Below the pieces are notes generated by a model. The model was not told where the DNA came from and did not search any database. It saw nothing but the letters and a program-made list of their open reading frames with translations. Below, piece by piece: positions 53,514-63,958 of a DNA stretch of 64,000 bases. The first letter of the stretch is position 1. Each line of letters begins with the position of its first letter. The DNA comes from Pelodictyon phaeoclathratiforme BU-1. GTDB taxonomy: Bacteria > Bacteroidota > Chlorobiia > Chlorobiales > Chlorobiaceae. The stretch covers positions 1,688,501-1,752,500 of the forward strand of contig NC_011060.1 of the NCBI RefSeq assembly GCF_000020645.1, read 5' to 3'. The position numbers and the translations under genes were made by a program.

Positions 53514-56500
53514 TTAAAAGCTTACCGCAGTTCCCTTTGACGCCTGAACACGCATCAACTCCATCCAGCCGGAACCCGACCGCTTTTCAGCCAGAGCCAC
53601 AACAATATGCTGTGGCTCAATGCCCAGGTCAAGATTTCTTCCAAGTCCCTGCACGCACGAAGGGCAATTGGTCAGAATGACAGCCCTCTCTTTTCCATGC
53701 ATAAGCTCCGTAATGGCATCCCGTTTACGGTGAAGCATGGAATCGGTAATATCCGGACGCGACAACGCCAGCGTTCCCGCCTCAGAACAGCAGTGCGCTA
53801 CAGCGGTCACACTGCCGAACCCACCCAGCTTATGCAGCGTTTCCCGAGCCTTTCCCGAAAGCGAATCGTGACATGGAGCGTGATAGAGATAATCTCCTTT
53901 GCCATCAAGCTTCATCCCTTTATCAAAGGCAAAAGCCGCAATATCGACGATCTTTCCGCCAAAAATCTTGCCGGTTTCAATCGCATCAAGCCCCTCCATA
54001 CAGGTACCACAGGTCACCACACAGGCATCAAAATCGAGATAGGAGAACATCTCCCTGATCTGGCTGAAAAGCACGGTATTACGCAGCACAATACTCGAAT
54101 ACTGGTCGCTCTTTGCATTCACATGCGCCGGAAAACCACAGCAGAGAAATGGAGGAGGCAGCACCACCCTTGCACCAAGCTCAAGCAGCAGATGCAGCGC
54201 CGCCATAGAGATGGTAGAATTCATGCGCTCGGAACCACATCCCGGAAAGTAAAACACATTACTCGTCACCTCACCCGCAGGCTCAAAAACCAGCACCTGA
54301 TCGGGGCCACACTCCGGCAAAACATCACGCAAGGTACCCTCAGGAACTGGTGGCACCGCAGAGCGCAACAGACGAAGCGGATAAAGAACCGGATTATTAT
54401 TTTCCAACTGTAAAGAGGAAGAGAGCCTGTTACCCGCACGCTGAACCGCCCCGCCAACCCGCAGCACCGAACGGCGAAACAGGGCATTAAACACCGGCGA
54501 ACGACTTTCGAGATAACGCAAGGTCAACTCAGTAACCGGAGAGGAGTGCTTGAAACCCCACTCCGACAGAATTTCACGCTCCAGCACCGAAACCTCCCCG
54601 CTGTCGATATCCACCGGACAGGGCTTAAGACATTTGTGACAGATGGTACAGTGATCGGCCACCTCTTCAAGCCATTGCAGAAGGGCAAAGTCGGTAGTCC
54701 GCTCCCGCTGGGCATCAAAAAGAAGCGCCTCAATCAGCGACCCTATCGCCAGATTCTTGTTTCTTGGATGATAAAACATTCCCCGCGAGGGATAATAGAC
54801 ACAGCAATCCATCTTGCATTTACCACACCGAATACAGTAATCGACCTTTTTTGAAAGCTCCGCAATCTGGGCTCGCCTGAGAATATGCGCCTCAAGTTCA
54901 AGCAGATTGAATGAGGGGGTAAAAATGGAGTCAAGCACCTCATAATCATCAAGCTTGCCAGGATTCATAATCCCCTTCGGATCAACCCGGCGACGATACA
55001 TCGACAACTCTTCAACAATGGCCGGATCAAGATACTTCAGTTTGGTAACCCCAATACCATGCTCGCCCGACACCACACCACCAAGAGAGACCACCTTTTC
55101 CATAACATGGTCGATCACCTTGTCTGCCCGCTCAAGCATGGGCCTGTCATTTGAAAGTACCGGCACATTGACATGCACATTGCCATCGCCCGCATGCATG
55201 TGCGTAGCCAGCACAATGCGACGATCACGAACATGCAGGTATGCGCCATCAAGGGCTGCCTGCATATCAGGATACCCCTGCACCAGCTCTCCAAGCTCAC
55301 TGCAAAGCTCCTGCACAACAGCAAGCGAACGGAGCGACTCCTCAGGCTCTGCATCGATCTTTGAGCTGAACAGTTGGCAAAGCTCAACCCCGGCAGGAAT
55401 CTTTGAGGCAAACTGGCCACCATCCTCGCTTACTTTCGAAGTTTCAAGCAGAGCGCGTGCACGCTCCACAAATCGATGCTGCGCATACCGCTCCTCCTCA
55501 ATATTGAGATGATCAATAAAACGGGCAAACTCTGCCAACGCTTCAAGCGGAATAACAATATCCTCGTTAAGTTTGAACGCATTGGTTCGCCGGGCAATAG
55601 CGCCAAGCTTTTTACGGTCAGCCCAGAAGCGGACACCCTCCGCACTATCCCTTGCAAGAAACATCAAGGTATTTGGATGGGGATCGAGCAGCCGTTCCAC
55701 CCGCTCCACACCGCACTCCACCTCCGCTACGCTGTTACCGGCAATATCAATCAGCAGCACCGCCTTCGGTGTCTGGGCACGGGGCGCCTTTACCTTGTAA
55801 TCAATAGCCCGGATATACTCATCATCAAAATGCTCAAGAGCAAGCAAAGCCTCACGATTTTCGGAATGGAGCGGAAATATTTTCGAAAGCTCAAGAATCA
55901 CCCGGCTTGCCTCATCCATATCAGGCCCAAAAAACTCAAGGCAGAGCGTCCTCTTTTCCGGGTACTTCGGATAGAGCACAAAAAGAGCCGAGGTGATCAC
56001 CCCGTCCGTACCCTCCTTCTGCAAACCGGGTACTCCCCCGAGCGCCTTATTGGTAATATCCTTCCAGAGCCCTTTTTTACGAATATCAGTTCCGAGCAGT
56101 TCAATACGATCAATCCTCTTGCCCGACTCATTCCACACCTCAAAAACGACGGTATCCTCATGCATAATTTTCCGCAACCGATGATCAGCACGCTTTACCG
56201 TCCAGTTTTCTCCCGAAGGCATCGCCATCCGCCACTCAAGCAGGTTGTCGATACAGGTACCCCAGCGAACCGCCATCTTTCCACCGGCATTTTCCGCAAT
56301 ATTGCCCCCGATTGTACAAGCCCACTCACTGGTGGGATCGGTAGCAAACACAAGACCCTGCTCATCAGCCGCCTCCATCGCATGTTCAGTAATCACACCC
56401 GCTTCAACGTCAATCACTGACGCCTGGCATATCTGACCATTTTCCAGTTGAAAATCACGCACCGAAACACCCCGGATGCGGTTCAGTTTTTCCATATTAA

Positions 56501-57146
56501 TAATCACACACTTCGAGCGCAACGGCACCGCCCCTCCGGTCAGCCCTGTACCGGCGCCCCGAGGAATAATATTGAGGCCAAGCGCAGCAATCGCCGTAAT
56601 CAGCGGAGCAACCTGCGACTCCTGATCAGGCGTAACCACTGCCGAAGGAAGATGAAGCCTCCAGTCGGTAGCATCGGTAGCATGTGCGGCAAGAGAAAAA
56701 GGATCAAAAAGCACATTTTTCACCCCCACAACAGCGCCAAGCTCCCGCTTCATTCGCCGACGAAGTTCAGGCGTCTTCTCAACAGCCAAACGAAACCGCT
56801 CAAGTTGCTCACGCAGAGCCGCCACAATAGCCGAAACCCTCTCTTCACCATTGGCCATCTCAACAATCGTATCAAGCTCGGCAGAGGCCCTCTCAAAAAG
56901 ACGACGGCGTCGGGTTGAAGAGTTCACCAGCTCCTGAAAGAGATAGGGATTACGGCGGTGAATAAGAATTTCACCAATAATACCCATAAGCAAGCGTGCC
57001 GACCTTCCGGTAACGCGCAGATCGCGCAGCTCATCAAGCATCTGCACAATATCCCGACCGAGCAGGAACGATATTGCCTGCCGATCACCTGCGGAAGTAT
57101 AATTGAATGGTATCTCACGTGGAACAATCGTCGAAGGGTTCACCAT
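53514..57146 (-). CDS. DUF3683/FAD-oxidase/Fe-S oxidoreductase (D-lactate or glycolate dehydrogenase type)
   Basis: The 1210-residue protein combines domains in order: DUF3683 (about 10-135; VPREIPFNYTSAGDRQAI, then RRNPYLFQEL), FAD-binding PCMH (about 165-370; NIIPRGAGTGLTGGAVPL and GGNIAENAGGKMAVRWG), FAD-oxidase C-domain with GEHGIGVTKL, two Fe4S4 motifs (YCIRCGKCKMDC and HCTICHKCLKPCP) and a CCG-type heterodisulfide-reductase-like part (CCGFPAH, CGTCMEG, APCHDS and TNCPSCVQGLG). This is the layout of the large FAD/Fe-S 2-hydroxyacid dehydrogenases that pass electrons to quinone. The substrate is unknown. ATG 57146 is chosen since the upstream extension is not conserved. Confidence 0.85.
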   Translation of the reverse strand: MVNPSTIVPREIPFNYTSAGDRQAISFLLGRDIVQMLDELRDLRVTGRSARLLMGIIGEILIHRRNPYLFQELVNSSTRRRRLFERASAELDTIVEMANGEERVSAIVAALREQLERFRLAVEKTPELRRRMKRELGAVVGVKNVLFDPFSLAAHATDATDWRLHLPSAVVTPDQESQVAPLITAIAALGLNIIPRGAGTGLTGGAVPLRSKCVIINMEKLNRIRGVSVRDFQLENGQICQASVIDVEAGVITEHAMEAADEQGLVFATDPTSEWACTIGGNIAENAGGKMAVRWGTCIDNLLEWRMAMPSGENWTVKRADHRLRKIMHEDTVVFEVWNESGKRIDRIELLGTDIRKKGLWKDITNKALGGVPGLQKEGTDGVITSALFVLYPKYPEKRTLCLEFFGPDMDEASRVILELSKIFPLHSENREALLALEHFDDEYIRAIDYKVKAPRAQTPKAVLLIDIAGNSVAEVECGVERVERLLDPHPNTLMFLARDSAEGVRFWADRKKLGAIARRTNAFKLNEDIVIPLEALAEFARFIDHLNIEEERYAQHRFVERARALLETSKVSEDGGQFASKIPAGVELCQLFSSKIDAEPEESLRSLAVVQELCSELGELVQGYPDMQAALDGAYLHVRDRRIVLATHMHAGDGNVHVNVPVLSNDRPMLERADKVIDHVMEKVVSLGGVVSGEHGIGVTKLKYLDPAIVEELSMYRRRVDPKGIMNPGKLDDYEVLDSIFTPSFNLLELEAHILRRAQIAELSKKVDYCIRCGKCKMDCCVYYPSRGMFYHPRNKNLAIGSLIEALLFDAQRERTTDFALLQWLEEVADHCTICHKCLKPCPVDIDSGEVSVLEREILSEWGFKHSSPVTELTLRYLESRSPVFNALFRRSVLRVGGAVQRAGNRLSSSLQLENNNPVLYPLRLLRSAVPPVPEGTLRDVLPECGPDQVLVFEPAGEVTSNVFYFPGCGSERMNSTISMAALHLLLELGARVVLPPPFLCCGFPAHVNAKSDQYSSIVLRNTVLFSQIREMFSYLDFDACVVTCGTCMEGLDAIETGKIFGGKIVDIAAFAFDKGMKLDGKGDYLYHAPCHDSLSGKARETLHKLGGFGSVTAVAHCCSEAGTLALSRPDITDSMLHRKRDAITELMHGKERAVILTNCPSCVQGLGRNLDLGIEPQHIVVALAEKRSGSGWMELMRVQASKGTAVSF

Positions 57147-57558
57147 TATCGAGCCTGTTGATGTTAAAAGCAATAACTTATGTTCTATAAAGTAACAAAC
57201 CGGACTCAAAGTTGAACATGCAACAAAAGAAATGCTTGCGATTGCCCAGGGAATTTTCCTTTTTCAACAAGTTTCCTGGCCTGTCAAGAGCAGCAAGCAT
57301 ATGGGTCACACAACTCACGGCAACATCTTTCAAAAAAAAGCTGGCGCAAGAACACCGGAACACTGCGGCCTCCCTCTTTACGGCTCTTTTATTAACTGAT
57401 AAAACATAATACAATCAGCTATATTGGAAGATTCGGAAATGAAGATGATGAAACTTTCCCGGCACAAAACACGGCAAAGTTATCTCAGCGCAGATAAGGT
57501 ACCTTTCAGAACTTTTGCTGCCGAATACGGATAAAAGTTTTCAAAACAAAGATGTATC
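57147..57558. other. 412-bp divergent intergenic region
   Basis: Two frames of about 65-78 codons exist on opposite strands but show no domain, no ribosome site and a composition like non-coding DNA. The region must hold the promoters of the divergent DUF3683 oxidoreductase and CheB-CheR genes; I cannot single out boxes with confidence. Confidence 0.4.
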
Positions 57559-60540
57559 ATGACAAAAACCCCCGCAAGCAGCCAGAAAATTAAAGCAAGT
57601 GAAGAGCATGCACTCAAGAGTGAAGAAAAAATTCCTTTCCCGGTCGTCGGCATTGGCTCTTCGGCCGGTGGACTTGAAGCGCTCGAACTGTTTCTGAAGC
57701 ATGTTCCTTATCCCTGCGGCATGGCCTTTGTTATCATACAGCACCTTGACCCGACGCACAAGGGAATTATGGTTGAACTGCTTCAGCGGGAAACGGCAAT
57801 GCCTGTCTGCCAGGTCAGCGACAATCTTGAAATCGAGCCGGATCATGTCTATCTGATTCCTCCGAACCAGGACATGTCGATACTGCACGGGAAATTGTTT
57901 TTACTTGACATGGTCAAACCACGTGGTCTTCGACTTCCTATTGATTTCTTTTTTCGTTCAATGGCCGATGACCTTAAACAGCATTCCATCGGCGTGATTC
58001 TCTCTGGAATGGGTTCCGATGGCACACTTGGACTACGCGCCATCAAGGAAAAAGGTGGTGGAGTATTTGTACAGGATCCAGCTTCCGCGAAGTTTGACGG
58101 AATGCCGCGAAGCGCTATTGACGAAGGACTGGCTGACGTTATCGTACCAGCAGAAAATCTTCCCTCAAAAATCATTGCTTATGTAAAACATCTTCCCGTC
58201 ATCTTAAAACCGGCCTTAACCATCGAGGAGCAGGCACTGAGCTCGCTGAAAAAAATCATTATTCTGTTTCGAACACAGACCGGACATGATTTTTCACTCT
58301 ACAAGAAAAACACGATTTATCGCCGCATCGAACGGCGCATGGGTATTCACGAAATTGAAAAAATCTCTACCTATGTCCATTTTTTACAGACGAATCCCCA
58401 GGAAATCGAGCTGCTTTTCAAGGAGCTGCTGATAGGGGTAACCAGCTTTTTCCGGGATCCTGATGCCTGGGAAATTCTTAAAAAAGATGGCATACCCTCC
58501 ATTCTCGCATCCCGTCCATCTGGCGGTATTATTCGGGCCTGGGTGGCAGGATGTTCAACAGGTGAAGAGGCCTATTCCCTCGCGATTGTCTTCAGAGAAG
58601 TCCTTGCAACAACAAAGCATCCCGGCAATTTCAAGCTCCAGATCTTTGCAACAGACCTCGACAAAAATGCCATTGAAAAAGCCCGAACAGGAATCTATCC
58701 ATCCAATATTACTGCTGATGTTTCTGCGGAGCGTATCAGTCAATACTTTGAAAAAGATGACCGGGGCTACAGAATTACAAGAGCGATTCGCGAAACCATT
58801 GTCTTTGCTCCCCATAACGTTATTATGGATCCACCCTTCAGCAAGGTCGATATTCTCGTTTGCCGCAATCTGCTGATTTACATGGAGCAAGAGCTGCAGA
58901 AAAAACTGATCCCGTTATTTCATTACAGCCTTAATCCCGGCGGAATCCTCTTTCTTGGAAGCGCTGAAACAATCGGATACTGTGGCCAACTGTTTCAGAC
59001 TCTTGACAGCAAGGCCCGTCTTTTCCGTCATATGCATCAGGCAGAGAGGGCTGAGTATGTTGATTTCCCCGCATCTTTTACCCATCCTTTACACGACAGT
59101 TCAACTCTTCCGGTCACACAGGGCAAACCGATGACATCCGATCTCAACCTGAGTACCATATGCGATAAGCTCCTGCTCCAGTATTATACTCCCGCAGCAG
59201 TACTGACCAATGAGCATGGCGACATTCTCTACATAAGCGGTCGTACAGGGAACTACCTCGAACCAGCAGCAGGAAAAGCAAACCTGAACATCTTCGCAAT
59301 GGCAAGGGAAGGGATTGGCTATGAGCTGAATATTCTGATCAGAAATGTGCTCCGCGAGAAAGGCGAGATTTCCAAAACGGGAGTGGCAGTCGGAACAAAC
59401 GGAGGAACAAAAATCATTGACCTGACCGTCAGGTTGATTGAAAAACCGGATTCCCCTAAAAACATGCTCATGATTGTTTTTACCGAAGTTGCAAAAAAAA
59501 CAGCAGAAAATCTGGATCAGAATCCCGTTGCAGATTTCAATGACCGGAGGCTTGCCTCACTTGCTGAAGAACTCAAACAAGCAAAAGAGGAAATTATCAC
59601 CATACGTGAAGAGATGCAGACCTCGGAGGAGGAACTGAAAAGCACGAATGAAGAGATGCAGTCAGCCAATGAGGAGATGCAGAGTACCAATGAAGAGTTA
59701 ACCACATCAAAAGAGGAGATGCAGTCGCTGAACGAAGAGCTGCAGACGGTTAACCATGAACTGCAATCAAAAGTGACTGACCTTTCACAGGCCAACAATG
59801 ACATGAAAAACCTGCTGAACAGCACGGACATTGCAACACTTTTTCTTGATGATGAGCTCAACATACGACGCTTCACCAACCGGACATCATCCATCATCAA
59901 ACTCATTGCAAGCGATGTTGGACGTCCCATAACCGATATTGTTACCGAACTGCAATATCCTGCACTGCTTGAAGATGCCCGCGAGGTTCTTCATACTCTT
60001 GTTTTCAGTGAAAAACAGGTTTCTGCAAGTAACAATCGGTGGTTTAGCGTCAAGATCATGCCCTATCGAACACAGGAAAACCGTATTAACGGCCTGGTAA
60101 TTACCTTTACTGATATCACTGTCGCCAAGAAACTCGAAACAAGTCTGCGAGAGATTGAGAAGAGTTTCCGTTTTGTGATTGACACCATGCCTGTTGCGAT
60201 TATCGTTCATCAGGCCGAAGGATGTATTACAATGACAAATCAAGAGGCCGAGCGAATTACAGGAATTTCCATGAAAGAGATGCTCGGTAAAAATATTGCC
60301 GATCTTGGATGGAAACTGCTCAAGGCAGACGGCTCAGAATTGCCTCCCGAGGAAAACCCTGTTGTGGACGCATTGCGCTCCGGCAAGACGATAAACGGAG
60401 TCGTTATCGGCATTATCCACGCCCAGGATCGCAAAACACGATGGATTAAAATCAGTAACTCGAACAGATTACAAGATGAAGAGGACAAAAACAGCCACCT
60501 CTTTACAACATTTTTTGAAATAAATAACCCGAATTCCTGA
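57559..60540 (+). CDS. CheB-CheR-PAS fusion signalling protein
   Basis: The 993-residue protein has a CheB methylesterase domain (about 20-205) with the catalytic Ser35 in GSSAGG, His62 in QHLDPTHKG and Asp154 in GMGSDGTLG. A CheR methyltransferase follows (about 225-490; FKELLIGVTSFFRDPDAWE and VAGCSTGEEAYSLAIV bind SAM). Then comes a coiled coil with tandem EEM-type repeats (residues about 680-750; STNEEMQSANEEMQSTNEEL) and two PAS domains. No receiver is attached to CheB. Such fusions act with hybrid histidine kinases in adaptation-like signalling; the target for methylation is unknown. The hybrid kinase gene starts 27 bases downstream, a probable partner. Confidence 0.9.
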   Translation: MTKTPASSQKIKASEEHALKSEEKIPFPVVGIGSSAGGLEALELFLKHVPYPCGMAFVIIQHLDPTHKGIMVELLQRETAMPVCQVSDNLEIEPDHVYLIPPNQDMSILHGKLFLLDMVKPRGLRLPIDFFFRSMADDLKQHSIGVILSGMGSDGTLGLRAIKEKGGGVFVQDPASAKFDGMPRSAIDEGLADVIVPAENLPSKIIAYVKHLPVILKPALTIEEQALSSLKKIIILFRTQTGHDFSLYKKNTIYRRIERRMGIHEIEKISTYVHFLQTNPQEIELLFKELLIGVTSFFRDPDAWEILKKDGIPSILASRPSGGIIRAWVAGCSTGEEAYSLAIVFREVLATTKHPGNFKLQIFATDLDKNAIEKARTGIYPSNITADVSAERISQYFEKDDRGYRITRAIRETIVFAPHNVIMDPPFSKVDILVCRNLLIYMEQELQKKLIPLFHYSLNPGGILFLGSAETIGYCGQLFQTLDSKARLFRHMHQAERAEYVDFPASFTHPLHDSSTLPVTQGKPMTSDLNLSTICDKLLLQYYTPAAVLTNEHGDILYISGRTGNYLEPAAGKANLNIFAMAREGIGYELNILIRNVLREKGEISKTGVAVGTNGGTKIIDLTVRLIEKPDSPKNMLMIVFTEVAKKTAENLDQNPVADFNDRRLASLAEELKQAKEEIITIREEMQTSEEELKSTNEEMQSANEEMQSTNEELTTSKEEMQSLNEELQTVNHELQSKVTDLSQANNDMKNLLNSTDIATLFLDDELNIRRFTNRTSSIIKLIASDVGRPITDIVTELQYPALLEDAREVLHTLVFSEKQVSASNNRWFSVKIMPYRTQENRINGLVITFTDITVAKKLETSLREIEKSFRFVIDTMPVAIIVHQAEGCITMTNQEAERITGISMKEMLGKNIADLGWKLLKADGSELPPEENPVVDALRSGKTINGVVIGIIHAQDRKTRWIKISNSNRLQDEEDKNSHLFTTFFEINNPNS

Positions 60541-60567
60541 AAAAATTTGATTCCGGAAAAACAGATC

Positions 60568-63500
60568 ATGTCTCAAAACGCTTCACCTGTTGATGATTTT
60601 TCTGAATTGCGCTCCCGAGCTGAAGAGCGCCTGCAAAAAAGTCAATTGACAAACATGCATCTCTCCTCTTCACCTGAGGAGATGCTTCGTTTGATTCATG
60701 AACTGGCAGTTCACCAGATCGAACTTGAAATACAGCAACAAGAACTGAGAGAGTCGAGAAAAGAGCTGGAAAAAAGTCTTGAACGATACACCGATCTGTA
60801 TGATTTCGCCCCATTGGGATACCTGACCCTTGCACCGGACGGTGAGATCATCGAATTGAACCTCACCGCTGCAACGATTCTTGATATCTCACGATCCCGG
60901 TTGCGCGGAAAACAGTTGAACAAGTTTATTATTCCCTCAGACCGCACGACGTTTGCCACACTGCTAAAGAATGTGTTCAGCCACAAAGAGCCAACCTCTT
61001 GTGAAGTTGAACTTTCCGCATCTGACAAGGATACTTGCAGCCAGAAAACCGTACGCATTGAAGCGCGCATCAATGATAATGAAAAGAGCTGCCGCGCCAT
61101 GCTCTCGGATATTACCATGCATAAAAGGATGGCTCAGGCCATGCTTGTCACCAATGAACGCCAGCGACTTATTGTTGATGCAACCCATTCCGGCAGTTGG
61201 GAGTGGGATTTACAGAGCAACCACACCATATGGTCGGAAGAGCTCTGGCGTCTGCTTGGCCTGGAACCCTTTTCCTGCCAGGCAACCTACGAGGTATGGA
61301 AATTGTCCATGCTGGATGAAGAGAGAGATCAGGTTGAACAAATTGTTTTGAACGCAGTTGAACGTGGGCAGGAGTTTACTGTTGAATGGCGTGTCCGCTC
61401 TACTTCCGGCCAGGAGCGCTGGGTGATGTCACAAGGCACGCCCTTCAAAGATAGTGATGGAGTGGTCAATCGATACGTTGGAATCACAATAGATATTACT
61501 GAGCTGAAAATGGCTCAGGAAAAGGGAAAAAAAGAACAACAGTTCAGTAAAAGCATTATCAACAGTATTCCCGGCAGTTTTTATATCATCAACACAGAGG
61601 GTACCTATAGCGGGTGGAATAGCTTTCAGCGAGATCACGTTGTCGGAAAGCCGGAAAGTGAGATGCAAGATGTCGCGGCCATTTCAACGATTCATCCGGA
61701 AGATCGGGAGTTTGTTCAGGAAAAAATGGTGAACGTGCTTGAATATGGCCTCGAAGAAAATGTGGAAGCAAGAGTACTGCTTCATGGAGGGCCCGAATTT
61801 CGGTGGTTCCTGATGACAGGCCGCCGAATAGTCGTGGATGGCAATCCCTTCCTGATCGGAACCGGTATTGACATTACAGAACAGAAAAAAATCGACGATC
61901 TGCAACGTTTTCTCTCTTCTGCAAGCTATGGTTCAGAGCAAGAACCATTCTTTAATGCCCTTGCCCGATACATCGCCAATAGCCTTGAGATGAATTTTGT
62001 CCGTATTGACAGCCTGGATGGTGACGGCTTGACGGCCAGAACGCTTGCAGTCTGGTGTGACGATCATTTTGAGGATAATGTCGTCTATTCCCTGAACGAC
62101 ACTCCCTGTGGGGATGTCGTCGGCAAGGATGTCTGTTGTTTTCAGGAAAAGGTGTGTCAACTCTTTCCACACGATCAGGTACTCAAAGATCTTCGGGCAG
62201 AAAGTTATGTCGGGGTAACGCTTTGGGACCATAAAAAGCGACCAATCGGCCTCATTGCCGTTATTGGACGCCAACCCCTTGAAAAAAAACAGTTTGCAGA
62301 AACCGCACTTAAAATACTATCCGTGCGTGCTGCCAGCGAACTGGAGCGTCTGCAGAGCGAGAACGCTTTACAGGCAAGTGAGAAAAAGTACCGTGAACTG
62401 TTTGAGAGCGTCCCGATCGGGCTCTACCAATCGACCATGAAGGGAAAAATAATTGCAGCAAACCAGCATTGCCTTGAGATTGCCAAATGCAGGGAATCAG
62501 AGAGAGATGTTTGGTTTTCCCAGGATACCCGACAATCCTACGTTCACCCGGAAGATGGCGAAAGAATCCGGGAACTTCTTTTAAAAAAGGGCCATATCAA
62601 CAATTTTGAGGCCGATTTTCTCCTCATGGATGGTACCATCGCCACACTCAGCAACACAGCAAAAATTGTCTTGAATGAACAGGGTGCGCCTGATTTTATC
62701 GCCGGATCGTTGATTGATGTCACGGAACTCAAACGGAGTGAGGCAGAAAAAGCAAAACTTGAAGATCAGCTTCACCAATCCCAGAAAATGGAGATGGTAG
62801 GAAGACTTGCCGGCGGAATCGCCCATGATTTCAACAATATGCTTACGCTTATTCTCGGCCACACCGAAATGGCCCTTGAACATTTTGATCCATCCCAGAC
62901 AGTCTATACCGATCTTGAGGCCATCCGGGAAGCCGCAACCCGTTCTGCCGATCTGACCCGACAGCTCCTTGCCTTCGCCCGCAAACAGATCATCATGCCT
63001 GAAGTTCTTGAGCTGGACAACTTGATTGGAAAAATGCTTCCCATGCTGCGACGCCTCATTGGTGAAAATATCAAGCTGATATGGATCCCGAACAGCAAAA
63101 ACTCCCATCTCAAAATCGATCCATCGCAGATAGACCAGATTGTTGTCAACCTCTGTGTCAACGCCCGGGATGCCATAACCAATAATGGCACAATCACAAT
63201 CGAAACAGGCCATCACCTCGCCCATAAGAGCAGCGACCCCGAACAGCCAGCTTGTGAATCGGTGACGCTTTCTGTCAGTGATGATGGATGCGGGATTGAG
63301 AAGAACAATCTTGACCATATTTTTGAACCATTTTTCACCACGAAAGAGCCCGGAAAAGGTACCGGTCTTGGCCTGTCAACGGTCTATGGGATTGTTAAAC
63401 AGAACAACGGCACCATCTCATGCTTGAGCGAACTGAAAAAAGGAACGACCTTCACCATTCATCTGCCTCTCTACAATGCGCCACCACCAGCGGCTGAGAC

Positions 63501-63915
63501 CACACCGACGAGTACATTGATGTATACAGGCCATCAAACCATCCTGCTTGTAGAGGACGAACTGCCTATTCTCAAACTCTGCCAGCTTATGCTTGAACAC
63601 AATGGCTACAAAGTTCTGGCAGCCGCAACAGCCGCAGAAGCCATAAAGAGAGCGGAAAACTTCAGTGGAACGATTGATTTGCTGGTAACAGATGTTATCA
63701 TGCCGGAGATGAATGGATCCGAACTCTCAAAAAAACTGCTTTCTGTTCGTCCGGAGCTTAAAATACTCTTCATGTCCGGCTACACCGCAGATATCATTGC
63801 CCAAGACAATGTTTTGGAACGTGGAGTTAACTTTTTGCAGAAGCCTGTTACCATGAAATCACTGACCCTGGCTCTCTATCATATTTTTAACCCCACTCCA
63901 CTGCAAGAGCCTTGA
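60568..63915 (+). CDS. Multi-PAS/GAF hybrid histidine kinase with C-terminal receiver
   Basis: The 1115-residue protein has an N-terminal helical segment, four PAS-type sensors (about 65-170, 200-310, 325-440 and 605-720), a GAF domain (about 445-600), a HisKA helix with phospho-acceptor His753 in GGIAHDFNN, the HATPase with LCVNARDAI (N box), DDGCGIEKNN and GKGTGLGLSTVYGIV, and a receiver with Asp1042 in LLVTDVIMPEMNG. The phospho-relay is therefore internal. No membrane helix is seen, so sensing is cytoplasmic. It is transcribed after the CheB-CheR gene. A TTG at 60547 would lengthen the N-terminus by seven residues. Confidence 0.92.
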   Translation: MSQNASPVDDFSELRSRAEERLQKSQLTNMHLSSSPEEMLRLIHELAVHQIELEIQQQELRESRKELEKSLERYTDLYDFAPLGYLTLAPDGEIIELNLTAATILDISRSRLRGKQLNKFIIPSDRTTFATLLKNVFSHKEPTSCEVELSASDKDTCSQKTVRIEARINDNEKSCRAMLSDITMHKRMAQAMLVTNERQRLIVDATHSGSWEWDLQSNHTIWSEELWRLLGLEPFSCQATYEVWKLSMLDEERDQVEQIVLNAVERGQEFTVEWRVRSTSGQERWVMSQGTPFKDSDGVVNRYVGITIDITELKMAQEKGKKEQQFSKSIINSIPGSFYIINTEGTYSGWNSFQRDHVVGKPESEMQDVAAISTIHPEDREFVQEKMVNVLEYGLEENVEARVLLHGGPEFRWFLMTGRRIVVDGNPFLIGTGIDITEQKKIDDLQRFLSSASYGSEQEPFFNALARYIANSLEMNFVRIDSLDGDGLTARTLAVWCDDHFEDNVVYSLNDTPCGDVVGKDVCCFQEKVCQLFPHDQVLKDLRAESYVGVTLWDHKKRPIGLIAVIGRQPLEKKQFAETALKILSVRAASELERLQSENALQASEKKYRELFESVPIGLYQSTMKGKIIAANQHCLEIAKCRESERDVWFSQDTRQSYVHPEDGERIRELLLKKGHINNFEADFLLMDGTIATLSNTAKIVLNEQGAPDFIAGSLIDVTELKRSEAEKAKLEDQLHQSQKMEMVGRLAGGIAHDFNNMLTLILGHTEMALEHFDPSQTVYTDLEAIREAATRSADLTRQLLAFARKQIIMPEVLELDNLIGKMLPMLRRLIGENIKLIWIPNSKNSHLKIDPSQIDQIVVNLCVNARDAITNNGTITIETGHHLAHKSSDPEQPACESVTLSVSDDGCGIEKNNLDHIFEPFFTTKEPGKGTGLGLSTVYGIVKQNNGTISCLSELKKGTTFTIHLPLYNAPPPAAETTPTSTLMYTGHQTILLVEDELPILKLCQLMLEHNGYKVLAAATAAEAIKRAENFSGTIDLLVTDVIMPEMNGSELSKKLLSVRPELKILFMSGYTADIIAQDNVLERGVNFLQKPVTMKSLTLALYHIFNPTPLQEP

Positions 63916-63924
63916 CATCCTCTT

Positions 63925-63958
63925 CTGGCGCCTGCAAAGCACACTCTGCAGGCGCCAG
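63925..63958 (+). terminator. 12-bp perfect hairpin after the hybrid kinase gene
   Basis: CTGGCGCCTGCA (63925-63936) pairs perfectly with TGCAGGCGCCAG (63947-63958) around a ten-base loop. There is no T-run, so it may be a Rho-dependent end or mRNA stabiliser rather than a classical terminator. Confidence 0.6.

Noticed and set aside
53607..54413. 268-codon plus-strand frame opposite the FAD/Fe-S oxidoreductase
   Set aside because: His/Arg/Lys-rich translation with no domain; a shadow of the minus-strand gene.
57178..57414. Opposing short frames in the divergent spacer before the CheB-CheR gene
   Set aside because: Overlapping frames on both strands, neither with recognisable features.
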